Of a stretch of 64,000 nucleotides of DNA, positions 8,095 through 16,417 are shown one piece after another; the stretch's first letter is position 1; the number at the start of each line of letters is the position of its first letter. The translations under genes and the position numbers were made by a program. This stretch comes from Bacteriovorax sp. PP10. Lineage in GTDB: Bacteria > Bdellovibrionota > Bacteriovoracia > Bacteriovoracales > Bacteriovoracaceae. The notes under the pieces are model-generated. The model was not told the origin of the DNA. It did not search any database and worked only from the letters and a program-made list of their open reading frames with translations. Location: assembly GCF_035013165.1 (NCBI RefSeq), contig NZ_JAYGJQ010000003.1, forward strand, positions 372,001-436,000, read 5' to 3'.

Positions 8095-8567
8095 TTCCCC
8101 TCCTTTGCTGTTTCTTCTAATTCATCGTGCGAGATACTAATTTCGTTAATCTCTGAAAGTTTATAAAAAAATAGATTTTTCTTTGATCCGACAAGATCAA
8201 CTAAAAATGACCTGACGACTTGCCCCGTTTTACTAATCAGACGACACTTATTTTCTTCAATCATTTGAACTGCCAATAATTCATCTACCTCTACATTGAA
8301 GTCTGATTTTTTAAGAGAGCTAACAATTTCGTCAGTCAATAGATCAGTTGATGGTTTATGAGTGACAATACTCATAAACGCTTCACTACAGACCCAGCTT
8401 GCGAGTGCTCTTTCTTTTACAAATTCTCCACCTTGAACGAAATAATTTTGTTTACTCAAAAGAACCAAAACAAACATGATAATAAATCCAGAACCTACTC
8501 CGATGATCGCTTTTCTAAGAAAACGAAGCTCAATTTGAACAGCATTTTCAAAACTTTCTAATTTCAT
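8091..8567 (-). CDS. VirB8/TraE-like inner-membrane protein
   Basis: 158 residues. One membrane helix near residues 17-38 (RKAIIGVGSGFIIMFVLVLL) follows a short cytoplasmic N-terminus and precedes a small periplasmic domain with alternating strands, the topology of VirB8/TraE assembly factors. Sequence identity to known members is not obvious by eye, so the assignment rests on topology, size and its slot between VirB6-like and VirB9-like genes. It overlaps both neighbours by four bases, which indicates tight translational coupling. Confidence 0.55.
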   Translation of the reverse strand: MKLESFENAVQIELRFLRKAIIGVGSGFIIMFVLVLLSKQNYFVQGGEFVKERALASWVCSEAFMSIVTHKPSTDLLTDEIVSSLKKSDFNVEVDELLAVQMIEENKCRLISKTGQVVRSFLVDLVGSKKNLFFYKLSEINEISISHDELEETAKEGK

Positions 8568-10000
8568 AACTCCCTCCTAAAGTTTAACCTGTCTCTAGTC
8601 TGAGTTCTTTTGAAGCTATTATTTCTTTTAGATCGGTTGGAATTCTTAGGCATTGATTCTTTAATAGAACGCTCTTGAAAGTTCTTCGATTTCTCAATTG
8701 GTTTCATCGTAGTGTTCATTGGAGAACTAGCCTCTTTTTGAATTTTTTGCGTATTTACAAAAGATCGAGGCTGACTGACAGCCGAAGTTCTTATATTTTC
8801 ATTGATAGAAATAATACGAGAAAGTCCCTTTGCTAACTTGCTCTCTCCTTTATTGTCTACGCTCGATGATTGAGAATTAAAGCCTGACTCCTTCCTTGTT
8901 TTTGGTAAATCATTACTTGCATTTGAATTCTGCTTAATTTGTGAACTCATACCACTTTTAGCACTATTTCCCTTTTGTAAATCATCCTTTTCAAGAGAAC
9001 TCTTGTCGTAATGATCACCTACAGGCTTCATGCCATCCATATTATTTTTATTAATATGATTAGGAGTTTTAGGAAGACTGCTTAACTCCTTATGGCCTCG
9101 GTTAATGCCATTCGATATTTTATCTGCTCCATACCTACCCAAGTTCATGGCCTGTTCTCCTATTCTCCCAGTTTGTCGACTCACTCCAGGAACAGCATTT
9201 AAGAACTTCGTGGCAGAATTTGTCATTAATGCTCCAACGGCAGAACCAGACATCGCAACTCCTCCACCTTTTAAAAGTCCAAAAGTAATTATTGGTGTAG
9301 AAGCAATTAGAAGCGTGACACCAAACAACCAAAGAATCTGATCCATACTTGAAAAAATGAAATCTCCTTGATTTGCTGAAGCCTGCATTGAATTTCCAAC
9401 AAGAGCGAGGATCGCAACCAAAACAAAAGGTAAAAGCATGCACCAAAAACTTGATAGAATACTTCCGTTTATTGAACCTCTACTAATAGGAAAGAAATAT
9501 AGAACTGCCGTCAAAGGAGCAAAGATATAAGTCAAATGATAAACAGTTGAATAAATCAGCTTCAAAATCCATATTGACAACTTACTCATCAAGAACAACG
9601 CTGTTCCAATCAAATCATTAAGATTCGGAATGATAAAACTTTCAACGACATTCCAACCTGTTTTCTGAGAAGTTTTCTCTTCATTGGGCTTGATCTTAAC
9701 TTCGCTCCACTTTCTAAGAAACACATTCCTAGGCGAAATTTCTCTTAATAGTTCATCACTATACTTAAGACTTAACTCCACACCTTCTTTGTGAATCGAA
9801 TAAAATGCACTAATAAAGACAAGAACTAGAACTAGTTTCTTCACAACTTCAAAAAATTTGAATTCATTAAAGTATTCCCAAGCAAGAGCAATGACAAATG
9901 CAGGCAGTACAAACCATCCTGCAATTCTTGTCATTGCATCTTTGATAATCAATACACTTGGGTCTTCAATCAAAAGCATGTTCTGAATAGCTATCCTCAC
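8564..10000 (-). CDS. VirB6/TrbL-like polytopic membrane protein with long polar tail
   Basis: 478 residues. Five or more hydrophobic helices lie between residues 28 and 265 (FVLPAFVIALAWEYF, LVLVLVFISAFYSI, LTYIFAPLTAVLYFF, LPFVLVAILALVG, ILWLFGVTLLIASTPIITFGLL), fitting VirB6/TrbL, the inner-membrane channel component. Residues about 300-478 form a Ser/Asn/Lys-rich, low-complexity tail with no hydrophobic segments, as in extended VirB6 proteins. The gene is part of the strictly overlapping virB operon. The role of the tail is unknown; it may be cytoplasmic or may face the recipient. Confidence 0.68.
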   Translation of the reverse strand: MRIAIQNMLLIEDPSVLIIKDAMTRIAGWFVLPAFVIALAWEYFNEFKFFEVVKKLVLVLVFISAFYSIHKEGVELSLKYSDELLREISPRNVFLRKWSEVKIKPNEEKTSQKTGWNVVESFIIPNLNDLIGTALFLMSKLSIWILKLIYSTVYHLTYIFAPLTAVLYFFPISRGSINGSILSSFWCMLLPFVLVAILALVGNSMQASANQGDFIFSSMDQILWLFGVTLLIASTPIITFGLLKGGGVAMSGSAVGALMTNSATKFLNAVPGVSRQTGRIGEQAMNLGRYGADKISNGINRGHKELSSLPKTPNHINKNNMDGMKPVGDHYDKSSLEKDDLQKGNSAKSGMSSQIKQNSNASNDLPKTRKESGFNSQSSSVDNKGESKLAKGLSRIISINENIRTSAVSQPRSFVNTQKIQKEASSPMNTTMKPIEKSKNFQERSIKESMPKNSNRSKRNNSFKRTQTRDRLNFRREL

Positions 10001-10674
10001 TGATTATTCCTAGTACTTTTTGATGGGAATCCATTTGAAGACTGACCATAAAATTTCAGTCGATTCATTTCATCAATTCGCTTATCTTCTAATTCTTCTG
10101 CCTTCAAGCGATTCGCCGTTTTTTGCGTCTTAAGCATTTCTAATTGGATCTCTTCCATCTTTAATTGGTTTTCATACATCAATGCAGTATTCTGTGCCGT
10201 CAACTGATCTGCTCGACCAGATGTTTTCGCATTAATTGAATGAGCAACTTGTATCTTTGCCTGTTTCTCTGAAAGTTCATTGAGTTTTTTGTTTTCCGTC
10301 ACATAAACTTCAGTTTTCTTTTCATCTTCTTTAATTTTTCCATAATCCCTCATTCGCTCACGCAACTCTTCCATGGTGTATTTAAGATCACGAATTGAGT
10401 TATTGAGATCACCCAATCCTTCAATATTCTTTTTGGATGCCATTGATTCGGCCAGATAAAGAACTCTTTGCGCTCTAAAGTTTTGATCTTCGTACAATTC
10501 GTTATATTCACGCATTCGCTTTGTATATTTCTCTGTATTAGAGACTAATCTTTCAAGTTCATTGAGTTGACTTGCCGTTGTTGATACAAGTTGAATCATC
10601 AATGCCGTATCAGGCCCCAAAGCAAAGGTTGAAAAGGAATATAAGAACGTACTTATAATTAATAAATATTTCAT
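9997..10674 (-). CDS. VirB5/TrbJ-like secreted coiled-coil protein
   Basis: 225 residues with a signal peptide ending near FSTFA. The mature protein is nearly all alpha-helical coiled coil (ELERLVSNTEKYTKRMREYNEL, then MEELRERMRDYGKIKEDEKK, then NQLKMEEIQLEMLKTQKTANRLKAEE shown here only in part). VirB5/TrbJ proteins, minor pilus-tip adhesins, have this architecture, and the gene lies directly after virB4 as in classical operons. It overlaps both neighbours by four bases. Sequence similarity beyond helicity is low, so the family call is positional. Confidence 0.6.
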   Translation of the reverse strand: MKYLLIISTFLYSFSTFALGPDTALMIQLVSTTASQLNELERLVSNTEKYTKRMREYNELYEDQNFRAQRVLYLAESMASKKNIEGLGDLNNSIRDLKYTMEELRERMRDYGKIKEDEKKTEVYVTENKKLNELSEKQAKIQVAHSINAKTSGRADQLTAQNTALMYENQLKMEEIQLEMLKTQKTANRLKAEELEDKRIDEMNRLKFYGQSSNGFPSKSTRNNQ

Positions 10675-12548
10675 TGAAGCTCTCCATGTTTTAAAAAGAC
10701 ATAACGATCAAAAATACTCTGGAAATCTAAAATCCCCTTCCTCTCTTCAAAGAACTTCTCAAACTTTAAAACTTCCCATTTATCAGTGTTAAATAATTCA
10801 AATTCAAAAAGAGTTGGAAAATAACGAACGATTTTTTTAACCGTGTCTGTGATGACCAAAAACTCACCATAAATTCCTTTTTCAGATGAGACTTGATTTA
10901 ATAATTCGCTAGAATGGCTATCTAGCAGTTCAGTTTCAACATCTTGTCGAAACAAAAACTTGTGGCAACTGTTCTGATAAATGACTCTTCCAAGCTCTGT
11001 TGTTAAAAAGTCTTCGAGGTTTTGAGAAATTGCGACTGCCGAGGCAAAGTGCTTTCTAAATGTTCTAAAGCAATGAGCGATATAATCAGCATTTTCGAGT
11101 AACAATCCCCATACTTCATCAAAGATAAAGACCTTCTTTCCTTCAAGATGCTTAAAATGCTCTATCAAATAAATAATTAATGGAGCTTTAATAGATTCAG
11201 GGTAAAGACTTAGATCGCAATAAGTGAGATTACTTACCTTTCTTTTCTCATTAGTGAAGTATTCCTTAACTTCACTAAAGAAATAACTAATTCCTCTAAA
11301 CTCACCTTCTAGGCATAAGAGAAACTGATCAAAATCTCCATAGGTCTCATTCTCATGAGCTTTTAGAAACTCAAAGAGTCTACCCTCATCTTGTTTTGTA
11401 AAATATCCCTTTCCCACAACACTTAAGACAAATGCTTTCAAATAGGCCGAATTCTGAATTTCTAAAGGATTAAACTTCTCCGAGAAGCTCACTCCCTCAT
11501 AATAAGAAACAGTCTTCTTAAATGAATTACCCAAATCTAAAACAATAGCCTTAGTCCCTAGAGGCAACTCCTCCTTAAGAACTTTATTGGCAACCATCGA
11601 CTTTCCTTGCCCAGTCGCCCCTGTCACAAGGAGGTTAAAATTAGTCGACTTTTGACAGAAGAGATCAAACGTCACTGATCTTCCTGATGGTGTATTTAAA
11701 AGAAACCCATTCTCCATTAATATCTCTGTGGGAAGTGGGAGCATCCCTGAAACAAAGCTATTAGGCGCAAGGTGGCCTCTTGTGAATGTAGGTCTTACTC
11801 CAGGCATAGTGGCATTAAAAAAATAAGCGAGACTTCTAACTTCAGTTAATAACTCTAAGTCTAAAAGCTTTGCTCTTCGCTTAATTTTCTGAGTTTTACT
11901 ATCAAGTTCTAACTTAGTTCTACCTCTGGCAACAAACCATCCTTCAAATTGAAAGACAGCTTCCTCACCTGTCATGATCTTTTCGAGCAAATCTTCTGAT
12001 TGGCCAAAGGCCTTCTCCGATTCGATATTTCTTAAATTCTCCAATGTCAGCGAAAAGTGCATCTTTCTTTTAAAATTGAGCTTCTTCTTTGCTTTTAATG
12101 GGTCAAGCTTCTTAAGATGAATAACCGAATCGCCAAATTGCTCTAAGAATCTCCAATCAATTTTAGAAGGAAGCTCGTAAAAATTAAGTAAGCGACAATA
12201 TTCTGTCCCTAAAAGAAAGTAGTCATCGTAAATTTCGATATCTTCAAAGACATCAGTGTCCCCAAGCCATAGTTTTAGCGGATCAAGGGCCGCTATTAGC
12301 CCATCCGCTAAAGATTCAATACTCAGGTCATTAGTATTCAAGAAAAGCTGATCATTGATGTAATAGAGCTTATAGAAGCACTCTTCCCTGAAATTCTTCA
12401 GCTCACTTTGAAACTTATGATAAAAATGATCGATCTGATCACTCGGCATTTGTGATAAGTCAGGAGTAAGAACCTCAAAGAAGCGAGAGACTTCTCCCTT
12501 AAGAGAAGTCAGCTCATTTCCATTACATTCGTAGATAGGAAAAATCAT
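10671..12548 (-). CDS. virB4: VirB4/TraC-family T4SS ATPase
   Basis: 625 residues. Walker A GATGQGKS (310-317) and Walker B VFIFDEVWGLL (Asp477-Glu478) flank the VirB4 features AIVLDLGNSFKK and FRKHFASAVAISQNLEDFL. The N-terminal 250 residues form the VirB4-specific domain that contacts the inner-membrane complex. It is an inner-membrane-associated ATPase that powers pilus assembly and substrate transfer, and is the most conserved marker of a conjugative T4SS. It overlaps the VirB3-like gene upstream and the VirB5-like gene downstream. With no VirB11 visible, VirB4 and VirD4 would be the only energy sources. Confidence 0.92.
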   Translation of the reverse strand: MIFPIYECNGNELTSLKGEVSRFFEVLTPDLSQMPSDQIDHFYHKFQSELKNFREECFYKLYYINDQLFLNTNDLSIESLADGLIAALDPLKLWLGDTDVFEDIEIYDDYFLLGTEYCRLLNFYELPSKIDWRFLEQFGDSVIHLKKLDPLKAKKKLNFKRKMHFSLTLENLRNIESEKAFGQSEDLLEKIMTGEEAVFQFEGWFVARGRTKLELDSKTQKIKRRAKLLDLELLTEVRSLAYFFNATMPGVRPTFTRGHLAPNSFVSGMLPLPTEILMENGFLLNTPSGRSVTFDLFCQKSTNFNLLVTGATGQGKSMVANKVLKEELPLGTKAIVLDLGNSFKKTVSYYEGVSFSEKFNPLEIQNSAYLKAFVLSVVGKGYFTKQDEGRLFEFLKAHENETYGDFDQFLLCLEGEFRGISYFFSEVKEYFTNEKRKVSNLTYCDLSLYPESIKAPLIIYLIEHFKHLEGKKVFIFDEVWGLLLENADYIAHCFRTFRKHFASAVAISQNLEDFLTTELGRVIYQNSCHKFLFRQDVETELLDSHSSELLNQVSSEKGIYGEFLVITDTVKKIVRYFPTLFEFELFNTDKWEVLKFEKFFEERKGILDFQSIFDRYVFLKHGELQ

Positions 12549-12820
12549 ATTAATAATCCATGAGTAACTTTTAGATAATCATCTCTCCAAGAAAGAGTTC
12601 TTCTCTTTAAAAAATATAAAGAGAAGTATCCTCTTGGAAATTTGAGCGAAAGAAGCTTGAAACCTCCAACTAGAGCAATTATCAAACTCAATGTTGTGAG
12701 TGTTTCAAAGTTAAAAATCAGTGAAATGAGTAATCCTCCCACTAGAATTATTAAGTCTATGATTGTCAGACCAATAAACTGAGGCGAGGACTTTAAATAT
12801 TTCGGGTAATAAAAAATCAT
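12545..12820 (-). CDS. VirB3/TraL-like inner-membrane protein
   Basis: 91 residues with two adjacent membrane helices (LTIIDLIILVGGLLISLIF and LTTLSLIIALVGGFKLLSL). The N-terminal YPKYLKSSPQFIGLT motif resembles TraL/VirB3, which docks onto VirB4. It sits immediately before virB4 and after the pilin gene, its canonical position, with four-base overlaps. Confidence 0.7.
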   Translation of the reverse strand: MIFYYPKYLKSSPQFIGLTIIDLIILVGGLLISLIFNFETLTTLSLIIALVGGFKLLSLKFPRGYFSLYFLKRRTLSWRDDYLKVTHGLLI

Positions 12821-13101
12821 CCAATACCTCCACCAGAAATTCCTCTTAACGTCGTCACAATTGTTGGTGCTAAAAGCACAACTAAAATTCCAATGACGGC
12901 GAGTGTGACCTTTTGTCCTCCCTCTTGCTTTCCAAGTGCCAGATAGGTTCCGGCAACGGCTAGAGCAAAAATACCGAGAGATAAACCAATCTTCACGGCT
13001 TCATTACCAAGTCCATCGGCCGTACCTTTTAATGAGGCGGCCATGGCCCAATTAGAAAAGACAAAGGGTAGTGCTAGTGGCAAATATTTTATTTGCTTCA
13101 T
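12817..13101 (-). CDS. VirB2-like pilin precursor
   Basis: 94 residues: a signal peptide cleaved near WAMA-AS, then two hydrophobic helices (IGLSLGIFALAVAGTYLALG and VTLAVIGILVVLLAPTIVTTL) separated by a short basic loop, the topology of VirB2/TraA conjugative pilins. It is the first gene of the virB-ordered run and has its own RBS (AAGGAG). The protein is inserted in the inner membrane and polymerised into the pilus. Confidence 0.72.
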   Translation of the reverse strand: MKQIKYLPLALPFVFSNWAMAASLKGTADGLGNEAVKIGLSLGIFALAVAGTYLALGKQEGGQKVTLAVIGILVVLLAPTIVTTLRGISGGGIG

Positions 13102-13138
13102 AATGCTCCTTGATTACGGTTACTATTAAGAAAATGTT

Positions 13139-15049
13139 TTAATTATAAAAATTCTGAATCACGCTACTCACGCCAAAAGAAATCTCTTGGTAATAGGCCC
13201 CTGAATCAATCAGACTAAATTTGTATGCATAGCCTCTATTAGCGAGATCATTAATGAGCCAAGATATTTCTCCAATCTCACGAGTCTCTTTAGAAATTTG
13301 AGTTTTGTATTTTTCAGCGACAGCAGGCGTATTAAATGGGCATCCGCCAACTCCTCGCCAAAATCCTCCCATATCGACTAGCTTCACTCCAAAAAAATCA
13401 TTACCAACAAAGGCCCTCACTCTTAAAGATAATGAGTTTTCATCAAAATCGTTTAATTCTTTAATCTTATTGATGTCCTGAATCGTTAAATGAGTTCCGA
13501 TCTCTGTCTTATAAATTGAAATCTTCTTTTCTTTTAGAAGATCTTTAACAGAAAAAGCTTCGCCGTTAACTACTAGGTCGAGCTTCTCTCCTTCACCAGT
13601 TAAGTCTGGTGAAAAATTAAACGGCTCATTGTAATCTTTGAAAGTATTTACAAGCCATGAGCAGTTCATCGCGAGCTGAATACAGTTATTTCCACAAGAA
13701 CCACCAGGACGACTAAAATTCTCTGTAACTTTAGTAATCTCTCTTCCAAATCTACTTAATGGTTTTAATTGAATATCAATTCTTGAATTTGGAGTTACGT
13801 TGCCAATTGGAATGATTGACTCATTTTTATTTGAATCAACTTTTTCACGGTAAGAATAAATACTCTCTTGCTGTTGCTCAGAAAGATCGCTACCTGTGAT
13901 GTAGGCCAAGACAATTCGATCTTGATTAATAAAGCTATGATCAAGGTAATTTTTTTTAAGTTCGTTAGTCATAACAAACCAATTTCCGAGTTTATCCTTG
14001 TCCTGAACTTCCCTAAGATGGGTAAATGTGCCTAGATTGTTTTCGAATTGACCTATTTTTAACAACTGATCATTTTCAATTTTATAATTACGATCAAAAA
14101 CTGTTTTTAATATATTTTGAAAACTAATTCCCTCACTTGTGCTGGCAACATAATAAAGTTTTTCTTCGAGAGGAGTTTCAAGAAGTACCGGCAATGACTT
14201 TGCTCGTACAGATGCCAAAAGAGTTTTATAACTTGTTCCCTTGTCTGGAATTACGTAGTCATCCACTTCTGAAATAATGAATTCACCACGTTTAAAGAAA
14301 CTGTCCTTTAAAAGACTTAATGGAGCGTTTTCAATTACTACGTCGAATGTTTCATACACTCCCCCTTGAAAATGCCTCTCAACTAAAGTCGAACTTAATA
14401 TTTCATAATTTTCAGTATTATGATTCAGATAATAGAAATTAAGTTTTAAATCCTTAATCTCTTTGAATAATGGTGACTCCATTAATCTCGCCTGATTTGA
14501 TAGAGTGATCTTAATATTATCCACCTCAATTCCACTATCAAGAATTGTCCTGAACTCTAAGGCTTTTTGGTTGAAGAACTTTGGATCTAGCTCAGGATAA
14601 CTTACCCAGGAATAATCTTTTTCTTCGATCTTTCCTGATGAGTGACTTGAAAAGCGTCCGAAACTCGCAGCCGCTCTAAGAGCATGCGAGCGCGCAAATA
14701 CTTTCCCTACCCTGAACTTATAGTCAGGATCAGTATCATTAACCTTTGTATCAACGACAAAACTTACAACTTTATCACTACCAATCTTATGATAAGAAAT
14801 TTCAATTTTATAGTTTTGCAAGAAACGAACTTTCAAATCTGGTAAATCTGCTAAGAAAGGATTTCGTCCTACATTTAATTCTTCTTGATCTATAACTCCA
14901 TCACCGTCGCTATCACCATTCGGATCAATTTTAAGTTCTACTGTTGTACTTGTTTGAGTTGTTGTGCTAGCACTGTCTTCATTTTTGAATGCACATGATC
15001 CAAAAAATAAAATAGATGCCCCTGCCAAAATAACTTTTAGCTTTTTCAT
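13139..15049 (-). CDS. Large TSP3-repeat lipoprotein at the head of the T4SS operon
   Basis: 636 residues from the ATG at 15049; the ATG at 15061 overlaps the GGAG ribosome site of the later one. Signal peptide with lipobox FGSC (Cys near 18). Immediately after comes a thrombospondin type-3-like calcium motif (DPNGDSDGDGVIDQEELNVGRNP), then about 560 residues of predicted beta-rich sequence with no recognised domain and a few Cys (CGNNC; CPF). It probably resides on the outer membrane. As the first long gene before the pilin, it may act in mating-pair contact or surface exclusion, but no homology supports this. Relatives in other T4SS elements would be informative. Confidence 0.55.
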   Translation of the reverse strand: MKKLKVILAGASILFFGSCAFKNEDSASTTTQTSTTVELKIDPNGDSDGDGVIDQEELNVGRNPFLADLPDLKVRFLQNYKIEISYHKIGSDKVVSFVVDTKVNDTDPDYKFRVGKVFARSHALRAAASFGRFSSHSSGKIEEKDYSWVSYPELDPKFFNQKALEFRTILDSGIEVDNIKITLSNQARLMESPLFKEIKDLKLNFYYLNHNTENYEILSSTLVERHFQGGVYETFDVVIENAPLSLLKDSFFKRGEFIISEVDDYVIPDKGTSYKTLLASVRAKSLPVLLETPLEEKLYYVASTSEGISFQNILKTVFDRNYKIENDQLLKIGQFENNLGTFTHLREVQDKDKLGNWFVMTNELKKNYLDHSFINQDRIVLAYITGSDLSEQQQESIYSYREKVDSNKNESIIPIGNVTPNSRIDIQLKPLSRFGREITKVTENFSRPGGSCGNNCIQLAMNCSWLVNTFKDYNEPFNFSPDLTGEGEKLDLVVNGEAFSVKDLLKEKKISIYKTEIGTHLTIQDINKIKELNDFDENSLSLRVRAFVGNDFFGVKLVDMGGFWRGVGGCPFNTPAVAEKYKTQISKETREIGEISWLINDLANRGYAYKFSLIDSGAYYQEISFGVSSVIQNFYN

Positions 15050-15076
15050 AATATTCTCCATATTTTTTTTAAGATT

Positions 15077-15283
15077 CTAGTTTTCTAAAAGTTCTTTCGG
15101 GTTTATATATGAAAGTACCCCTTGATTTACTGAATCACTTGATTTTCTATTCACATGATCTTTTAGTTCCGTAATCATTTTCTTAATCTCTAAGGCCTTT
15201 GCAGAGGCCTTAGGATTTTTTCTAAGTTCCGTGGGGTGAATCGCACTTAAAGTCTCTTCAATCTTCTGAATAATTTTTTTCAT
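15077..15283 (-). CDS. Small helical protein, function unknown
   Basis: 68 residues, charged and alpha-helical (KKIIQKIEETLSAI at the N-terminus; a Lys/Glu-rich middle). There is no signal peptide or membrane helix. An RBS AGGAGC precedes the start. It lies 27 bases upstream of the lipoprotein gene and is probably co-transcribed with the T4SS operon. No family recognised. Confidence 0.5.
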   Translation of the reverse strand: MKKIIQKIEETLSAIHPTELRKNPKASAKALEIKKMITELKDHVNRKSSDSVNQGVLSYINPKELLEN

Positions 15284-15293
15284 CTTTTGCTCC

Positions 15294-15521
15294 TTAAATT
15301 TTCAACATTGCTTGATGAAGCTGTTGATAGTTGTTAGTGAATGAAACATTTGTCACAAGTTCTTTGATTGACAGCATTCCAAGCAACTCTTGAAATTCAA
15401 GTCGAATTCTCTTGAGTTTTCTCGATAGAAAATAATCCATAAAATCTCCAATGGTGATTAAGGCCATTATTGGCCGAACAATTTTGAATGTTATTAGTTT
15501 TAAAAAATTAGGTAGCATCAT
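15294..15521 (-). CDS. Small protein with hydrophobic N-terminus, unknown
   Basis: 75 residues. Residues 5-30 are hydrophobic (FLKLITFKIVRPIMALITIGDFMDYFL) and may associate with the membrane; the rest is basic then helical. It is ten bases upstream of the next small gene in the same direction, so the two are likely in one transcript. No family recognised. Coding status is moderately supported by position and spacing. Confidence 0.4.
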   Translation of the reverse strand: MMLPNFLKLITFKIVRPIMALITIGDFMDYFLSRKLKRIRLEFQELLGMLSIKELVTNVSFTNNYQQLHQAMLKI

Positions 15522-15606
15522 TAAAGTTTTCCTAGTGACAAATAAATTTTGCCGTTTAAAAAACCGCCTGATGCTTTTCAGGTAGGTTGTAAATGTAAAA
15601 TAACTC

Positions 15607-15819
15607 TTAGTGAGTTTTTAAATTAAATTTGAGAGACTTGTTGATTTCAATTCGTTCTGAGGCCTGTCCTTGTCTTACAAAAACTCTAAAGTCCCCAAAC
15701 TCAATATTAAACTCTCTGACTAAGAACTCTAAAGCCTCTTTTATAAGCTTACTTCGCACAGCGCAAGCATTAGTACCCTCTTGCTTATTAGCTAATTTAG
15801 CGAATTGAATATCTTCCAT
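15607..15819 (-). CDS. Small protein divergent from the Xre regulator, unknown
   Basis: 70 residues, soluble, with helix-strand character (VRSKLIKEALEFLVREFNIEFG, then FRVFVRQGQASERIEI). It is the first gene of the leftward element operon, divergent from the regulator at 15943. Its codons 6-11 contain an 18-bp sequence that reappears inverted in the promoter of that regulator (15916-15933). Function unknown; it could be an early-expressed control protein. Confidence 0.5.
   Translation of the reverse strand: MEDIQFAKLANKQEGTNACAVRSKLIKEALEFLVREFNIEFGDFRVFVRQGQASERIEINKSLKFNLKTH
15787..15804 (-). promoter_or_regulatory. Inverted copy of the Xre operator-like 18-mer
   Basis: Reading on the minus strand this is TTCGCTAAATTAGCTAAT, identical to 15916-15933 on the plus strand. 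The core AAATTAGCTAATTT-type palindrome suggests a repressor dimer site. It lies inside the 5' end of the gene at 15607-15819. Confidence 0.55.
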
Positions 15820-15905
15820 TTAATAGCTCTCTTACTAGTTAAGTCCTTAATTCATCTCTCCCCCTTGTTCTATAAATTAATCTTTTGACCGTCAAATTAT
15901 TTTGG

Positions 15906-15933
15906 TTGACTTTTTTTCGCTAAATTAGCTAAT
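15906..15933 (+). promoter_or_regulatory. Promoter with overlapping operator for the Xre regulator
   Basis: TTGACT (15906-15911) is a good -35. Sixteen bases later GCTAAT (15928-15933) can serve as -10. The 18-mer TTCGCTAAATTAGCTAAT (15916-15933), containing the palindrome AAATTAGCTAATTT (15922-15935), fills the spacer and -10, as expected of a repressor site. The ATG follows after nine bases, so the mRNA would have a very short leader. Confidence 0.5.
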
Positions 15934-15942
15934 TTGAGCGCC

Positions 15943-16410
15943 ATGAACATTGAACATATCCAAATTGGGGAACGTATAAGGAAAGCTCGTCTTGCAAAAC
16001 AGATGAAGCAATCCGATTTAGATATAGATGCAGAACTTCCTCGCACGGCCATATCAAAAATCGAATTAGGAAATAGAGGAATCACGACAAGTGAACTTGT
16101 AAGAATAGCAAGAGCACTTGGTACTCCAGTGGATAGTTTAACGGGAAACAATGAAAGCTTTATCTACAATGAAGAAATTAAAATTGTAGAAGCTCTTCGT
16201 GAAATTCCTTTTGAAGATTATAAGAGAATTTTAACCATGCTTGAGGCATCCGTTTACTATACGGCTAAAGACTCTGATGAAATTAAAAAGATTCAATTGC
16301 AAGACTTAGTTTCAAATCTTGCGGCATTCACTAAATTTGATCAAAGACCTAGGCCAATTCAAAAATCAACACTAGAGACTAAAACTATAAAGAATAGACA
16401 ACTACACTGA
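15943..16410 (+). CDS. Xre/Cro-family helix-turn-helix regulator
   Basis: 155 residues from the ATG at 15943; an upstream TTG is in frame but lies in the promoter. Residues 5-62 form a classical HTH_3 domain (IGERIRKARLAKQMKQSDLD, LPRTAISKIELGNRGITTSELVRIARALG). The C-terminal half is helical and may mediate dimerisation. It is divergently transcribed from the T4SS operon with a palindromic 18-mer on both sides, so it is very likely the master repressor of the transfer genes and of its own promoter. The next gene follows after seven bases and encodes an apparent membrane-bound regulator. Confidence 0.85.
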   Translation: MNIEHIQIGERIRKARLAKQMKQSDLDIDAELPRTAISKIELGNRGITTSELVRIARALGTPVDSLTGNNESFIYNEEIKIVEALREIPFEDYKRILTMLEASVYYTAKDSDEIKKIQLQDLVSNLAAFTKFDQRPRPIQKSTLETKTIKNRQLH

Positions 16411-16417
16411 GGTATAT

